Below, in pieces: positions 33,595-44,576 of a stretch of DNA of 64,000 nt; positions within the stretch are counted from its first letter, which is position 1, and each line of letters begins with the position of its first letter. A program made the translations under genes and the position numbers. Source of the stretch: Endothia cerciana (lineage: Eukaryota > Ascomycota > Sordariomycetes > Diaporthales > Cryphonectriaceae); the NCBI GenBank assembly GCA_026119935.1, contig JALRMH010000085.1, forward strand, positions 18,894 through 82,893, given 5' to 3'. The notes under the pieces were generated by a model. That model did no database searches, was not told where the DNA came from, and saw only the letters and a list, made by a program, of their open reading frames with translations.

Positions 33595-34281
33595 GTGGTG
33601 ACAGGCCCGGCACCTTGGAACCAGGCCCGCAAGAAATGGGAAATGATAAACGGCGTCGACCATGTCGTCACAAGGGTTTCCATCCGTATGGGGAACCTGA
33701 AGAGAGAAAAGGGCTCTGTCCTGTCCAATCCGGGGTGATGACAAGGCGCCGTAGTGGGGAGGGATGGGATCTGCACGACATCCGACAGGGCCTACATAGT
33801 TTTAGTAGTTCCTAACGCCCCCACCGCGACTAGAGGGCCAGGACTGCGACCGCCATAGGGAAGCAAGCCGGTGCAGCGCCAAGTGTGGCTGGCGCATCAG
33901 TGCTTTGATTGGGGCAGAGCCTCCTCCTGAGCACTGACGCCGTTGCATCTCACCATGTCGCCGGGATCTTGGGTGACGACTGAAGATGCGGTCTAGATGG
34001 GCGAAGCTGGCTTGGCTCACCGATGTGACCGGCTGCCGGTAGGACGGCCCGATCGGGGAGAAACAGGTTGACCGCGACCTGACAAGCCCGCCAGCGCAGG
34101 TGGTGTTGTACCATGGCACCGATTTGTTCCGATGGGAGGACGCGCGACGCAGGTCCAGCGACGTACACCTTGAGACCTTGTCCACACACTCCTCACGGGA
34201 TGCCGTGCAGCAGGCATCGCGGCCGGCCCCAGAAGGGACAATCAAAAAGTACTCGAAGACGCATGCCTCACGAAAACATAT

Positions 34282-34340
34282 CGAGGGAGATTATCCCACC
34301 GGAGGTTATGTCGTCAGGAGATTACCCCACTGGAGGATAG
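34282..34340. repeat. Imperfect tandem direct repeat (two ~30-base copies)
   Basis: The copies GGGAGATTATCCCACCGGAG and AGGAGATTACCCCACTGGAG lie about 33 bases apart with a few mismatches. They are intergenic and their significance is unknown. Confidence 0.65.
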
Positions 34341-36416
34341 GCTACTGTTCCTAGACGTGTGCTTTCGACCGGCGCGCGCGTATAGTTTCCCGAGCGTGCT
34401 GCGTGCTGCGTGCTGGGTCTTGAAAGTGCTCCGCCGGATTGTGGACTTGGGGAATACGGCTGCGGAATGGATCCTCATTCCACCGGCAGCGGACAGGGGC
34501 CCACATTAACATGTGGGCGAGTCTAATTCCAGGGCGACGGGGCGATCTTCGTCATGTCCACATCACAGAAAGCATGATACGAGGGGATGATCCCAGGCTA
34601 GAGCGTTGGGCGGCAAATGACGGTGGAAGATACCGCTGATGACCGCTTTCTCGTTTTCCACAAGATCAGGGTTATAACAGGACAGGGGATGATGTTCATA
34701 GCTCAGATGGTCAAAATCGTCTGGCAGCCTCGAGAGGCAAGACAGGATTCAGCCCCATGCAGATCATGGTTAGCCTCATGATATGCGCTCTGTTACAGCC
34801 CCTTCTTGTGGCGCGATTCTGCTTTTCTTCTTCTTCCACGGCCAAAGTCCGCTTGGTCGATGGACTGATGCCAGAGTGCCACCATGAGAATCCCACAATT
34901 GATACCATAGTAGCGTCTTTGGGCTCCTTAGTGGCCCTCTTGACGAAGACGGCCCTGAGGTTGGCCTATTAGAGTGCGCATCGGGGGACCAAGAGGGAAA
35001 AGAGTAGAATTGGCTGTTGAGCCCTGACAGCTCGGGTTTGCCACTTTCGGCCACACCTGCACACGCAGGGTAGCACTGGGTGGGCTCATCATCGTCACTG
35101 TCCAGAGCCCCTACACCAAGGCATAGGGACATCATTTCCGCCCATGACGGTAGGAACCAAGGAATAGCACCGCGCTGAGCAGGCCGGGAGGCCGGGAGGC
35201 GTTGATCATCAGGGGCAACAAACACGCTATGCCCGAACATTATCCCTTCATCTCTTGATGCGGACAAGTTCAGCCCTTGGCAAAGACGCTCCATACAATG
35301 TCTTTAGGCAAGGCCTCTTGGAAGGAAGTGATCCTCTCGTGTGACACGACCAGCATACTCACCGTCCACCAGGATACGGAGTGGTGTTAATCTAGGTACC
35401 TTATTATCTTTCACAGGGCCTTCTGAGAAGGCTTTGTATTGTTAGTACGACAAGGTCAGACGACAAGGGTCGTTCTGTCACCCCAACCCCCAATCCGTCA
35501 AGCCTTAGAGAGATGCTTAAATTTGCTCGGGCATCACACCCGGACACAGCTGACATCTGAGGCCTCACCATCGGCCGTGCCAGTCGGAAGCTATGTAAGA
35601 TTATTATGCATAAGTACCTACACAGCATGTATGTACTATAGGGTCCCTGGGACCCTAGCTCCGGAAAGAATGCCTGATTGTGTGCGCGCATCCCTACCGT
35701 CTTCTGACATGCCTTAGTATAGCGACGTCTTGCCAAAGCTTTTCTAATTGAGCTATTCCAGGGGCAAACGCCCAATGGAGCAAGGTGTCACGGTGCCTGC
35801 GCCGCCATCCAGCTGCAGCCCTTCCAAACAGGCTTGGTAGCCTCTGGATCGTCGGCCACGTCCTTGTCAGGGCCCGACGACACCACGCCTCGAGCGTCAA
35901 TCCATACATCTCTATGAACTAGCTTGACAAATTGCAAACTGGCTATTTGGTCTGGAGCATTGCCCCCCCCCCCCCGGTACCTGGTAACCGTTGTTTTGTC
36001 GTCGGGTGATCGTCAACGAGCGAGCCGAATTCAAGACTCCCATCTCCAGAGCCCGACGTTCATTGGACAATGGTAGGTATTTCTTTGCCTTTGGTGTGCT
36101 AGCCTTGCGTGGCGGTGCTTGTGGTAGTGTTTGGTAGCCCGCTCGACTCCTAGTCGATGACGATCCAAGGTGTATTCGGTGTTGGTCTACAGTCAGGCTG
36201 GTTGACGACAAGTCTTCCAGTCGACAGCATTGGATGACGACAGTCTGGTCTCTTACAGTACAACAACCCCTTGAGCAGCCTGAACAGCTCCGAATACAAA
36301 TAGCAGTCCTCTTTCCTTGTCCAGCGAGGATATCTTAATCCATCTCATCGAAACAAGCACCCTCTGGTTTCTCATTATCACATCGCACACAACACTTGAC
36401 CGGTCTCGAAGCCCCT

Positions 36417-36417
<1 letters not shown>

Positions 36418-36450
<33 letters not shown>
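36418..36450. repeat. (CA)n microsatellite in the hydrophobin 5' region
   Basis: About 16 CA units ending some 25 bases before the hydrophobin ATG, so probably within its 5' UTR. Confidence 0.9.
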
Positions 36451-36454
<4 letters not shown>

Positions 36455-36474
36455 GCACGCACACAGAAGATAAG

Positions 36475-37042
36475 ATGAAGAGCTTCGCTATCATGACCGT
36501 TCTCTTTTTGAGCGCCATCGTTGCCTCTCCCGTCGCTGACAAGCGCCAGACATATACTCCTTGTTCTGGACTGTGAGTAACATCCCTGCCTAGTCATATA
36601 AGAAATACCCGGTACTGACCCTTGGCTTTTACCACACGTCAGATACGACACGGCACAATGCTGTTCGGTTGATGTTCTCGGCGTGGCAGACCTTGACTGC
36701 GTCGATCCGCCTGAGACACCAACCTCTGCGGAAGTCTTCCAATCCGACTGTTCAGCCATGTTAGTAGCCTTACCATCACGTCTGGGACTCTCTATGGGCT
36801 TGTGCCTAGCGAGCCTTAAAAGGGGGGCGGGGGGGGCGTTGTAGCCCAGCCCTCCATTCGATCCGGTTGTTCTAAAGTACTGACCCAGAATGAAACAGTG
36901 GCCAACAGGCTCGATGCTGTGTTCTGCCCCTTGTAAGTCACCAGCTACCTTTGTTTAGTGCCGCAAGTTGAGCATGGACTGACGAAATCCACAGCTTGAG
37001 CAAGGCATCTTGTGTGAGACGCCAACTGGTGTTACCGACTAG
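36475..37042 (+). CDS. Class II hydrophobin (four exons)
   Basis: This is a secreted, amphipathic surface protein that coats hyphae or spores at air-water interfaces. Exons 36475-36572, 36643-36759, 36899-36932 and 36995-37042 are phase-consistent and give 98 residues. A signal peptide (MKSFAIMTVLFLSAIVAS) and a Lys-Arg site (ADKR) precede the mature part. The eight cysteines follow C-x8-CC-x11-C-x16-C-x8-CC-x10-C, the class II spacing. Typical blocks are CCSVDVLGVADLDC and IGQQARCCVLPL. Introns are 70, 139, 62 nt; intron 2 starts GTTAGT and holds a G-run. The third exon is only 34 bases, so no single open frame covers the gene. The C-terminal tail (ETPTGVTD) is slightly long. The position of introns within the CC motif region matches fungal hydrophobin genes generally. 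Confidence 0.93.
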
Positions 37043-39179
37043 ATTGGCCACCCAATGCAATAGGCGCAGGGTGCAACACGTGGTCAGCCAGTACATACGG
37101 TCTTGATTGGAAACAATTTTGTCTACTATTTCGTTCCAAGTTCCAAGTTGAAAACCTTTTAAGGTTCGGTGCAATCTTTGACGTTACACCTAAGCCAGAG
37201 GGTTGCCATGGTGATTAATCACATGATCTGTCACGACGGAAAGTTTGATTGATCAGTTCAGGCAATTGTTGGATGAAGGCTTGTCCCTATGATGTAGTGT
37301 GGGCTCGTTCATTTTCTTTGACTTGGCCCTCCCTGCTATAGCAGATATCAAAAGCACTCACGAAGATGGACAGTATAGTTCAATCAAGCTGGCGTCTCTC
37401 CAGAGTCTCCCATGTCTTGGGTCTCTCGTACTCTGCTCGTACATAAGGTTTCTAACTGGACCCATGGTCCCATATTGCAGCACCGTGATGCACTTTCGAC
37501 CTGTCCGCAGCCAAATCATTCACCTCGGGAGCTAAAATTAAGGCTGCCCTCGACCGGCAGAACCTAGCCGACTCGAACTCGTAGCCGTGTACATTTGGAA
37601 ACAGTTGCATTGGCAGAGAGCATCATACGGATGACTTCGTATTGTTACGGAGAAGTATGTATGGAGCAACGAAAGAAGTACTTGTTACTACATAGCCGCA
37701 AAGGTGACTTGACAGGTACAATGCCCGCTGTCCCTTCATGTGAGAAAAAACACTGGCACCAGTCTCTAAGAAGCGCCCAACGAGTGTTGGAATGGTTTGA
37801 TTCCACGAATGGAAGTCAAGCCTATAGCAGAGAATCTACACGGCTACAGCAGACACTTCGCCAGTCCAGCTGGCCCAACACAATAATATGTGTTCTTGAT
37901 TGGCTCCAAGGCCGAGACTTTGCAATGCGAATCGATCCGAGGAATATTCTCAGCGACTGGAGCACGATACCTGTGCAACATTGTGTACTCAAAGTGAAAC
38001 TGTGGGTCTGAGTTCTTGCGCAAGATACGGAAAGCCCGAGGTTCTTGCCGCTGTAATCATGATCAATCCTGATGCCCTATCTGGATGGAGAAATCGACCG
38101 TACAGAGGCCGCATCGAACGAGCAAAAACCATAATTACAAACATGATACTTGCTTCTATGGTGCCAAATGCTGTCACTGGCCCGGCTTCCGGATCAGGCC
38201 TGTCTCACACTTAGAGGATGGAGGTACAGCAGCAGCTCCAATCTGGTTGCAATCTAAAGGCAAAGGCATCAATACGTTGAGGTCTGCCGCACGATGCCAT
38301 GAAGTAATCTCCAATAGTAATGTATGAATAGGGTCCTGGTCTACGAATGACAAAGACGATTCTTTTGATTCCTCAACCTCATTATGCCCCTGAAGATCTG
38401 CTTAGTTTTCACGGCCTTTGCTCTATTGTGATCATACTCTTCTGGTCGCCTGATACTCTTCCTTGGGCGCGGAGCGAGCGCTGCGGAGGGATGTCGACGG
38501 ATAAATCCATCATGCCAAGTGAAACGATGGAATAAAAGAATAGTATGTCCAGGAGTGCATGCAGTCTTCTTTCCTGTTCATGGGTGTCTGTGTTTCGTCG
38601 ATCCTCACCCCACATAAGGCTTGGCATTCTCCTGAGTGCGATGCTATTCGCGAGGACGACCCCACGCTCCACCGTCCGTCCCCAGCCTGGACGCCTCTGC
38701 CCTAGGATTGACGCGGCTCTCGCTCCTGAAATTTCCCTACAGCGGTGAAACCCCGGACCCTTGCCTCACGGCGGAGTTGTTTCTATCTGGCACGCGGAGA
38801 AACGAGATTCAAGGCTCTCGGAGAAGGATCTGGACTCGACTTCCACGGGGTATGCACGCCTCGATGCCATTCGGAAAGTGGAGGGGCTCGGGAGGACTAC
38901 AAAATGTACTATGTAGGCGAGGCTCCAGAGCCGCTTAGCTGTGTATATAAAAAAGGCTCGGGATCTACACCGCTCATAGATCTTGGTCCTGATCGGTATC
39001 CTCCAAGACATACCGACTGCGTCGTCTAAACCGCCTTAGGAGCCATCATCTTTGTCATTCTCTCTGGCCCATAGCGTCGTTCATTCGCTTCTCTGCAAAT
39101 CTTCTGCGCCACTTTCTCTTGGCATAGCTGGTCACTTGTCCATCTTTTGATATCCGTTCATTGATCTATATATAAAACC
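37043..39179. other. Intergenic region of ~2.1 kb
   Basis: Between hydrophobin and polygalacturonase. Open frames up to 138 codons occur (for example 37595-38011) but show no motif. The right end holds the polygalacturonase promoter with a TATA-like element. Confidence 0.5.
38944..38952 (+). promoter_or_regulatory. TATA-like element upstream of polygalacturonase
   Basis: TATATAAAA lies about 236 bases upstream of the polygalacturonase ATG. That distance fits a TATA box if the 5' UTR is roughly 200 bases. It is an inference from sequence only; a second TATATATAAAA lies too close to the ATG (39168-39178) to be the core promoter of the same transcript. Confidence 0.4.
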
Positions 39180-40283
39180 ATGCATCGCACAGTTGCTACC
39201 ATCCTCGCCGGCGTCTCTGCCGTGCTTGCCACCCCGGCCCCGGCCGTGACTCCCGCCGCCACCTTGGCGAAGCGGGACTCTTGTGTCTTCAGCGGCAGTG
39301 ATGGTGCGGCCTCGGCGTCCGCATCCAAGGCTGACTGCGCCACCATTACCCTGTCTGCCCTGACTGTGCCCTCGGGCACGACCCTTGACCTTACTGACCT
39401 CTCAGACGGCACCTCGGTCATCTTCGAGGGTACCACCACCTGGGAGTACGAAGAGTGGGACGGTCCTCTCTTCGCCGTGAGCGGAACCTCGATCACGGTC
39501 TCGGGGGCTGATGGCCACGAACTCGACGGTCAGGGTGCTCTGTGGTGGGATGGCGAGGGTGACGATGGTATCTCGAAGCCCAAGTTCTTCCAGGCCCACG
39601 ATCTGACCGATTCAACCATCGAGAACATCAACATCCTGAACCCTCCCCACCAGGTCTTTAGCATCAACGGCTGTCAAACACTTACGGTCAGCGGCGTCAC
39701 GATCGATGGCTCGGACGGCGATGCCGACGACCTCGGTGCGAATACGGACTGCTTCGATATTGGTGACTCCGACTCGGTCACCATCACCGATGCCACTTGC
39801 TACAACCAAGATGACTGTGTTGCGGTCAACTCGGGAACAAACATCGTGTTCAGCGGAGGATACTGCTCCGGCGGCCACGGTCTATCCATCGGTAGCATTG
39901 GTGGTCGCGATGATAATACCGTCAAGACTGTCACATTCAAGTCTTCCACTATCACGAACTCCCAGAACGGTGTGAGGGTGAAGACCAAGTCTGGCGAAAC
40001 TGGCTCCGTTGAGGATGTCACCTACGAGGATATTACACTCTCTTCCATCTCCGACTACGGTATCGTGATCACTCAGGCCTACGACGGCGATGAGGCAACG
40101 ACCGGCATTCCTATCACAGGCCTCGTCCTCGATGGAGTCACCGGATCGGTCGATGACGACGCGGATGCTGCCATTTACATTGATTGCGGCTCCGGCGCCT
40201 GCTCTGACTGGACGTGGACCGACGTGGATGTCACTGGCGCTGACAACGACTGCAGCAACGAGCCGGATGGCATTTCTTGCTAA
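39180..40283 (+). CDS. Secreted endo-polygalacturonase (GH28)
   Basis: The enzyme hydrolyses alpha-1,4-galacturonan of pectin outside the cell. It is a single exon of 367 residues. A signal peptide (MHRTVATILAGVSAVLA) is followed by a propeptide ending in a Kex2-type Lys-Arg (ATLAKR, residues 31-32), so the mature enzyme starts at DSCVFSG. GH28 active-site blocks are all present: NTDCFDIGDS, QDDCVAVNSG, GGHGLSIGSIGG and RVKTKSG, carrying the three catalytic Asp, the His and the Arg/Lys of the substrate site. Length and the tight DD block indicate an endo-acting fungal enzyme. The cysteine-rich end (DCGSGACSDWTW, CSNEPDGISC) matches the family. The lack of introns is unusual relative to its neighbours but not rare for the family. 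Confidence 0.96.
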   Translation: MHRTVATILAGVSAVLATPAPAVTPAATLAKRDSCVFSGSDGAASASASKADCATITLSALTVPSGTTLDLTDLSDGTSVIFEGTTTWEYEEWDGPLFAVSGTSITVSGADGHELDGQGALWWDGEGDDGISKPKFFQAHDLTDSTIENINILNPPHQVFSINGCQTLTVSGVTIDGSDGDADDLGANTDCFDIGDSDSVTITDATCYNQDDCVAVNSGTNIVFSGGYCSGGHGLSIGSIGGRDDNTVKTVTFKSSTITNSQNGVRVKTKSGETGSVEDVTYEDITLSSISDYGIVITQAYDGDEATTGIPITGLVLDGVTGSVDDDADAAIYIDCGSGACSDWTWTDVDVTGADNDCSNEPDGISC

Positions 40284-40911
40284 GCTACGCTTTGAGGAGT
40301 CACGGGGATGGGATTTACGTTGTAAGGCCCCAGGGAGTCGGGAACCTCTTGAGCTCGGCGCCCAGTTTTTTTTCTTAATTTAAATCCCATGAGCGTATGC
40401 CTACGCCATCTAGTCTTTCTGTTCTGTGTACATCATAAAGGCCTGCCATGTATATATTATATCTCTGTGGGGATACAATCAACAATTTTCTCCTTGAACC
40501 GCTCAGACTGTGCAAGCGATCGAGCATCAGTCGCCTGTGCTTGATTATAGTTCCGACCCTGCTAGCCTTGATATTTAAAAGGTGTGATCAGAGTCGCACG
40601 TTGAGATCTATGCAATACAACACTGGAATTCTTGGGCATAGCTTCATGGAGGAGCCAGCCACAGCAGGTGAGGCAGTCCATAGGGCTTACAGGGAAAGTC
40701 TCCGTTGGAACCTCCTGCAGAGAATAGCGCTGTCGCAGTTTAGTTTATTTTACTGGCGCTATGGTGAACGAGGCTACTGACTGTGAGCATGATGGAGGTG
40801 TCAGAAGCTATCTTTAGCCGTCCGGCGCCATCGAACACGAAGTGAGTTATCATTTTCCCTTCCTTACATTGGAGGGCCATTGGCCCCACGTACGGATGTA
40901 GATGCTCAACT
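40284..40911. other. Convergent intergenic region, ~630 bases
   Basis: 3' regions of polygalacturonase and the threonate-dehydrogenase-like gene. No gene is seen. Confidence 0.55.
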
Positions 40912-42282
40912 TCACCCTAGCCAGGCTTTCACCACGGCTGCCAACGCAAGTTGCGTGGTTGCACCCGAGCTCGTCCCACTGTCCTGCAGCGCGATCCGCA
41001 CCATGTTCAATGCCTGATTCCCAAGGAACAGTGGCATCTTGAGCCGTTGAGCCTCGTCGACTGCCGCCTGCAGCTTCTCTGCAGCCTGTTCCAGCCCCCC
41101 AATGACCCCGTTACTCTGGATCGTCCAGCCCCCCCCTGAGTTATGCCTGCCAGTCTTGAACGCCTTGACCATCTCAGGCCCGAATGCATCGAGCATATGG
41201 CTGCCGCCGGCGGCATTAATGCACAGTTCGAAGACCTGGTCTAGATCAAGTCCGACGTGGTTGGCGAATGCGATGGTTTCGGCCGTCGAGCAGAGGTGAA
41301 TGCCCTTGAGCAGTTCCACGACAAGGTCCAACTTCTGAGTCTCGTCGCTCACTAGTCCAACAACTGGGCCAACCTTTCCAACTCCCTCGCTATACAGCCT
41401 CAGCAAACAAGCGTCGTCGTCCGCACCCCAGCCCCGACCCAGAGCTGTGAGGTACACTTGCTCGGCCACACTTGTCATCGGCGTCGGAAACTTATATCTC
41501 CTGGCCTCGGATGTGATGATCCCCGCGTCCTTGAGGATAATAGTAACCGCGCTCGCGACGGGTTTGAAGTCTGGAGCCAGTAGCCGGGGCAGCCTATTCT
41601 CAAACATCCAGCTTCGTCCTGCTGACTTCAAGACCGCATCGGACGCCTTCCTCGGGTCCAGGCCAAGATGGCTCGCAAAGCCCAGCGCCTCGCCCGCGGA
41701 GAGGATCTGGTTCGCTGCTAACACCTGGTGACACATTTTCATGTTACTACCAGCGCCGACGCCGCCCTTGACGAAGTAGAGCTTCTGTGGATCGGACATG
41801 GCCTGTAGCAGTGTCCTCCCTTTGTCGATAGCCTCGTCCGACCCACCCGCCATGATGGACAGCGTACCCTCGGCTGCACGTATCGTCCCTCCGGACACGG
41901 GGCTGTCGACTAGGTAGACGTCACCACGGCCAACATTGACCAGCTGCTTGGCCAACCCTTGCACATAGGCACACGGTACAGTCGAACAGAGCACCAGTGT
42001 CGCACCCTGTGGCAAGGCGGGAACCGCCGGATGCTCTCCTTCGAACAGCACAGCCTGGGCCTGCATGGCCGTGGCGACCATGCACACGCAGAATGCCTTA
42101 TCCCGGACGGCCTCTGCGGGCGTAGCTGCCGCGCTGCCTCCGGCCTGCTTGAACCGCTCGAGCGTTGGGGCCCAGACATCAAAGCCGGTGACGGGATAGC
42201 CCTCTCCCACCAGATGAGTGGCCATCCCAAAGCCCATGGCCCCTAGGCCGAGGAAAGCGACTGCTGGCTTGGTGGCTGCCAT
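40912..42282 (-). CDS. L-threonate dehydrogenase-like protein (3-hydroxyisobutyrate dehydrogenase superfamily, extra C-terminal domain)
   Basis: This is a beta-hydroxyacid dehydrogenase, probably oxidising a C4 sugar acid such as L-threonate at C2. It is a single exon of 456 residues from ATG 42282. The Rossmann domain shows AFLGLGAMGFGMA (9-21) and the substrate loop DSPVSGGT (126-133). The catalytic Lys is in GAGSNMKMCHQ (Lys182). A helical NAD_binding_11-type domain occupies about 175-300, and a second copy of that domain fills about 305-456 (TAETIAFANHVGLDLDQVFE). This two-copy layout is that of the N-terminal part of plant/fungal fusion proteins with DUF1537 kinase and class II aldolase domains (known of the family, e.g. 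Arabidopsis At1g18270). The gene is divergent from the aldolase gene 659 bases away. The frame stays open upstream of 42282, so a longer N-terminus is possible but lacks family similarity. Confidence 0.85.
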   Translation of the reverse strand: MAATKPAVAFLGLGAMGFGMATHLVGEGYPVTGFDVWAPTLERFKQAGGSAAATPAEAVRDKAFCVCMVATAMQAQAVLFEGEHPAVPALPQGATLVLCSTVPCAYVQGLAKQLVNVGRGDVYLVDSPVSGGTIRAAEGTLSIMAGGSDEAIDKGRTLLQAMSDPQKLYFVKGGVGAGSNMKMCHQVLAANQILSAGEALGFASHLGLDPRKASDAVLKSAGRSWMFENRLPRLLAPDFKPVASAVTIILKDAGIITSEARRYKFPTPMTSVAEQVYLTALGRGWGADDDACLLRLYSEGVGKVGPVVGLVSDETQKLDLVVELLKGIHLCSTAETIAFANHVGLDLDQVFELCINAAGGSHMLDAFGPEMVKAFKTGRHNSGGGWTIQSNGVIGGLEQAAEKLQAAVDEAQRLKMPLFLGNQALNMVRIALQDSGTSSGATTQLALAAVVKAWLG

Positions 42283-42941
42283 GACTGTCGTTCCGAATGG
42301 CCATGCACGAGATGCAGATCTGAATGGCCGAGGGCGGTGGGCTGAACGGACGTGGTGTGTTATGCCAAATGTAGCAAGTCTTTTCGATACACAAGATGAG
42401 CTCCTGTGGAGGGTGTGAGGACCCGCGAATATAGGATGTCGTGACGGGTCACCGAGATCGGTTGTCTTTCCCACCTCTCGGGTGTAGTTGGTAACTTGAG
42501 CCGGGCCCCCAACAGCCAAACACCATTCGCTCACTGCCTGTGTCAGCTGCCGTGAATCCATCCCCGTTCGCGGCGGCGGGTTAGAAGAGCCATTGGGCCT
42601 TGGTAGCGCGCTTCTCCCCACACAGCGGGAGGTTCCAGTTCCCCTCGCGAAGGGCGTCATCGAGGAGTGGGAAATCTGCAACCTGTGCCCCACAGTGGCA
42701 CATTAGATTTATCCGGTGGCCTATGGGCCTGCATGAATCGAGGACAGCCAACCTCGCCGACCGGACGTCGCGCCATCACCTCTCGGCTGATATGCTGCGA
42801 GCCCGAGACTCTTTGGTGCTGGTTGACCAAGGCCATTCCTCACCGTCGAAAAATATCCCGTCGAAGCCTGCGAACAAATGCAAATAGGCTTGACCCAATC
42901 TCCCCAGCTTCTACCTACAGCGTCCAAGTCCAATATCGATC
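42283..42941. promoter_or_regulatory. Shared divergent promoter of the threonate-dehydrogenase-like and aldolase genes
   Basis: 659 bases separate two head-to-head start codons. They contain several CGG/CCG triplets (e.g. around 42530-42600 and 42760-42770) of the kind bound by Zn2Cys6 factors, but I cannot single out an operator. No separate gene is supported here. Confidence 0.5.
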
Positions 42942-43949
42942 ATGCCACGCCCTCCACTGTCTGAGAACCGGTCCCTGGCCATCCTCAAAGCAGCCCGGCA
43001 AGGCAAATACGCCGTGCCGGGGATGTGCTGCTATAACATCGAGGCTATCATGGCGACCGTCAGGGCGGCCGAGGCACGCAAGTCCCCCGCGATGGTCCTG
43101 CTCTTCCCGTGGGCCATCCAGTACGCCGGAACGTCTCTGGTCAGGGCGGCAGCGGATGCATGTCACAACGCCAAGGTGCCCATATCCCTTCACCTAGACC
43201 ACTGTCAGACTCCCGAACTGGTCAGACGTGCGGCTGACATCGAGGATGGCTTCGATTCCATCATGTGTGACATGTCGCATTACGACAAGGAGGAGAACCT
43301 CGAGCTCACTAGGGAGCTCGTGGCGTACTGTCACGAGCGGGGTATCGCCGCCGAGGCGGAGCCTGGGAGGATTGAGGGCGGCGAAGATGGTGTGGCGGCT
43401 ACGGCGGATCTAGAAGGACTGCTCACCACGCCCGAAGAGGCCGAGGAGTTCGTGGCCACGGGCATCGAGATGTTGGCTCCTGCTTTTGGCAACGTGCACG
43501 GCGAATATGGTCCTCGGGGCATCCGGCTGGAGTATGATCGCCTGGCCAGCATCTATAAGAAGGTCGGCGACCGAGTGCAGTTGGTGCTCCACGGAGCCGA
43601 CCCTTTCACCGAGGAGATCTTCAGGAAGTGCATCGATAATGGCGTCACAAAGGTCAACGTACGTGTGCTCACTCCCTCCTTTCAAGCCTTGACAACAAGT
43701 GTTCTGCGGAATGGAATTCCGGCACGCATTGTTACGGGGCGTAGGGAAAAGGTCTCCCTCTTGCTCTTCGAAACGTTGCTAACTCCAACTTTTTAACAGA
43801 TCAACAAGGGGATGAACAAGCACTATGCAGCAGTACAGAAGGAGATGGATGGAAAGCCTCTGACCAGCGTGATTGAGGCAGGGACGAAGAGGATGCAGGA
43901 GGCTATCGAGATTTACATGGACCAACTGAGCAGCGCCGGCAAGGCCTAA
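42942..43949 (+). CDS. Class II ketose-bisphosphate-type aldolase (zinc-dependent)
   Basis: The enzyme cleaves a ketose phosphate by retro-aldol reaction, releasing dihydroxyacetone phosphate; close families are fructose/tagatose-bisphosphate aldolases and the aldolase end of LtnD-DUF1537-aldolase fusions. Exon 1 (42942-43658) and exon 2 (43800-43949) join in phase 0 (TKVN|INKG) over a 141-nt intron, giving 288 residues. Zinc and catalytic residues are in place: HLDHC (84-88, catalytic Asp86, His87), the GRIEGGEDG loop (142-150), FGNVHGEYG (His186) and LVLHGADP (His217). The segment INKGMNKHYAAVQ replaces the INxxTE/NIATEL block of true fructose-bisphosphate aldolases, so the sugar phosphate bound is probably not fructose 1,6-bisphosphate. 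There is no targeting signal. Confidence 0.9.
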
Positions 43950-44017
43950 CTCAGAACAACCAGATTAAGAAGCAGTGTTGATTACAATTCGGAAGTATGC
44001 AGTTTATGAGTATATAT

Positions 44018-44071
<54 letters not shown>

Positions 44072-44576
44072 GGGCTCCGGAACACCATGAGTGGGGGTGA
44101 TGTCTCTACATGCGCGGTGCAAGAGTGTAGAGTGACATCTTCTGATCAGAGAAACTGCTCGCCAGAGGATGTACTTCTCCAACTTGTTCGTAGGCTTCGA
44201 TATGTCACATCAAGACTACCAGCCCCTTGGCTGTTGGCGCCGGCGGTGTGTTCAGAGCCCATTTGTTGAGTAGAGCAGACTGCCGAGACGCAGTGAAACC
44301 CAGCCAGGGGTCGGGGGCCATACTCCGTGATGCCGGATCTCGTCATCTCAACCACTTCTATGGCACCAAATGGGGTCTGTACTGATAGAGCACCCCTTTG
44401 GCAGTCAATGTCTCTGATGGCAACCCGCCAGATTTCACTCCCTTTCCTCCCTTTCCCTCATCACGACATCTTCAAGCACTTGGGCTACTCAATCCGGTTC
44501 ACTTCTCCTCAGCGGCCTCACCCTATAGTTCCAAATCAATTGCTCCCACCCCGCCGTTATCGCCCCATACTGCAGG
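43950..44576. other. Intergenic, between aldolase and TIM-like genes
   Basis: About 630 bases with a (TA)n tract at 44010-44069. The last 150 bases upstream of the TIM-like ATG are pyrimidine-rich (CCTCCTTT-type), a common fungal promoter feature. No gene is seen. Confidence 0.55.
44010..44069. repeat. (TA)n microsatellite with CATA interruption
   Basis: About 60 bases of TA units, interrupted by CATACATACA near its left part, between the aldolase and TIM-like genes. Confidence 0.92.

Larger units (their letters stand above)
32916..36474. other. Gene-poor region of ~3.5 kb
   Basis: Between RPT5 and the hydrophobin gene. It contains a (GGT)n tract (33561-33594), a degenerate ~33-base direct repeat (about 34282-34340), a C-run (35966-35976) and a long CA tract next to the hydrophobin start. 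Many short frames exist on both strands without recognisable domains. No gene is supported; promoter or noncoding RNA functions cannot be excluded. Confidence 0.5.
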
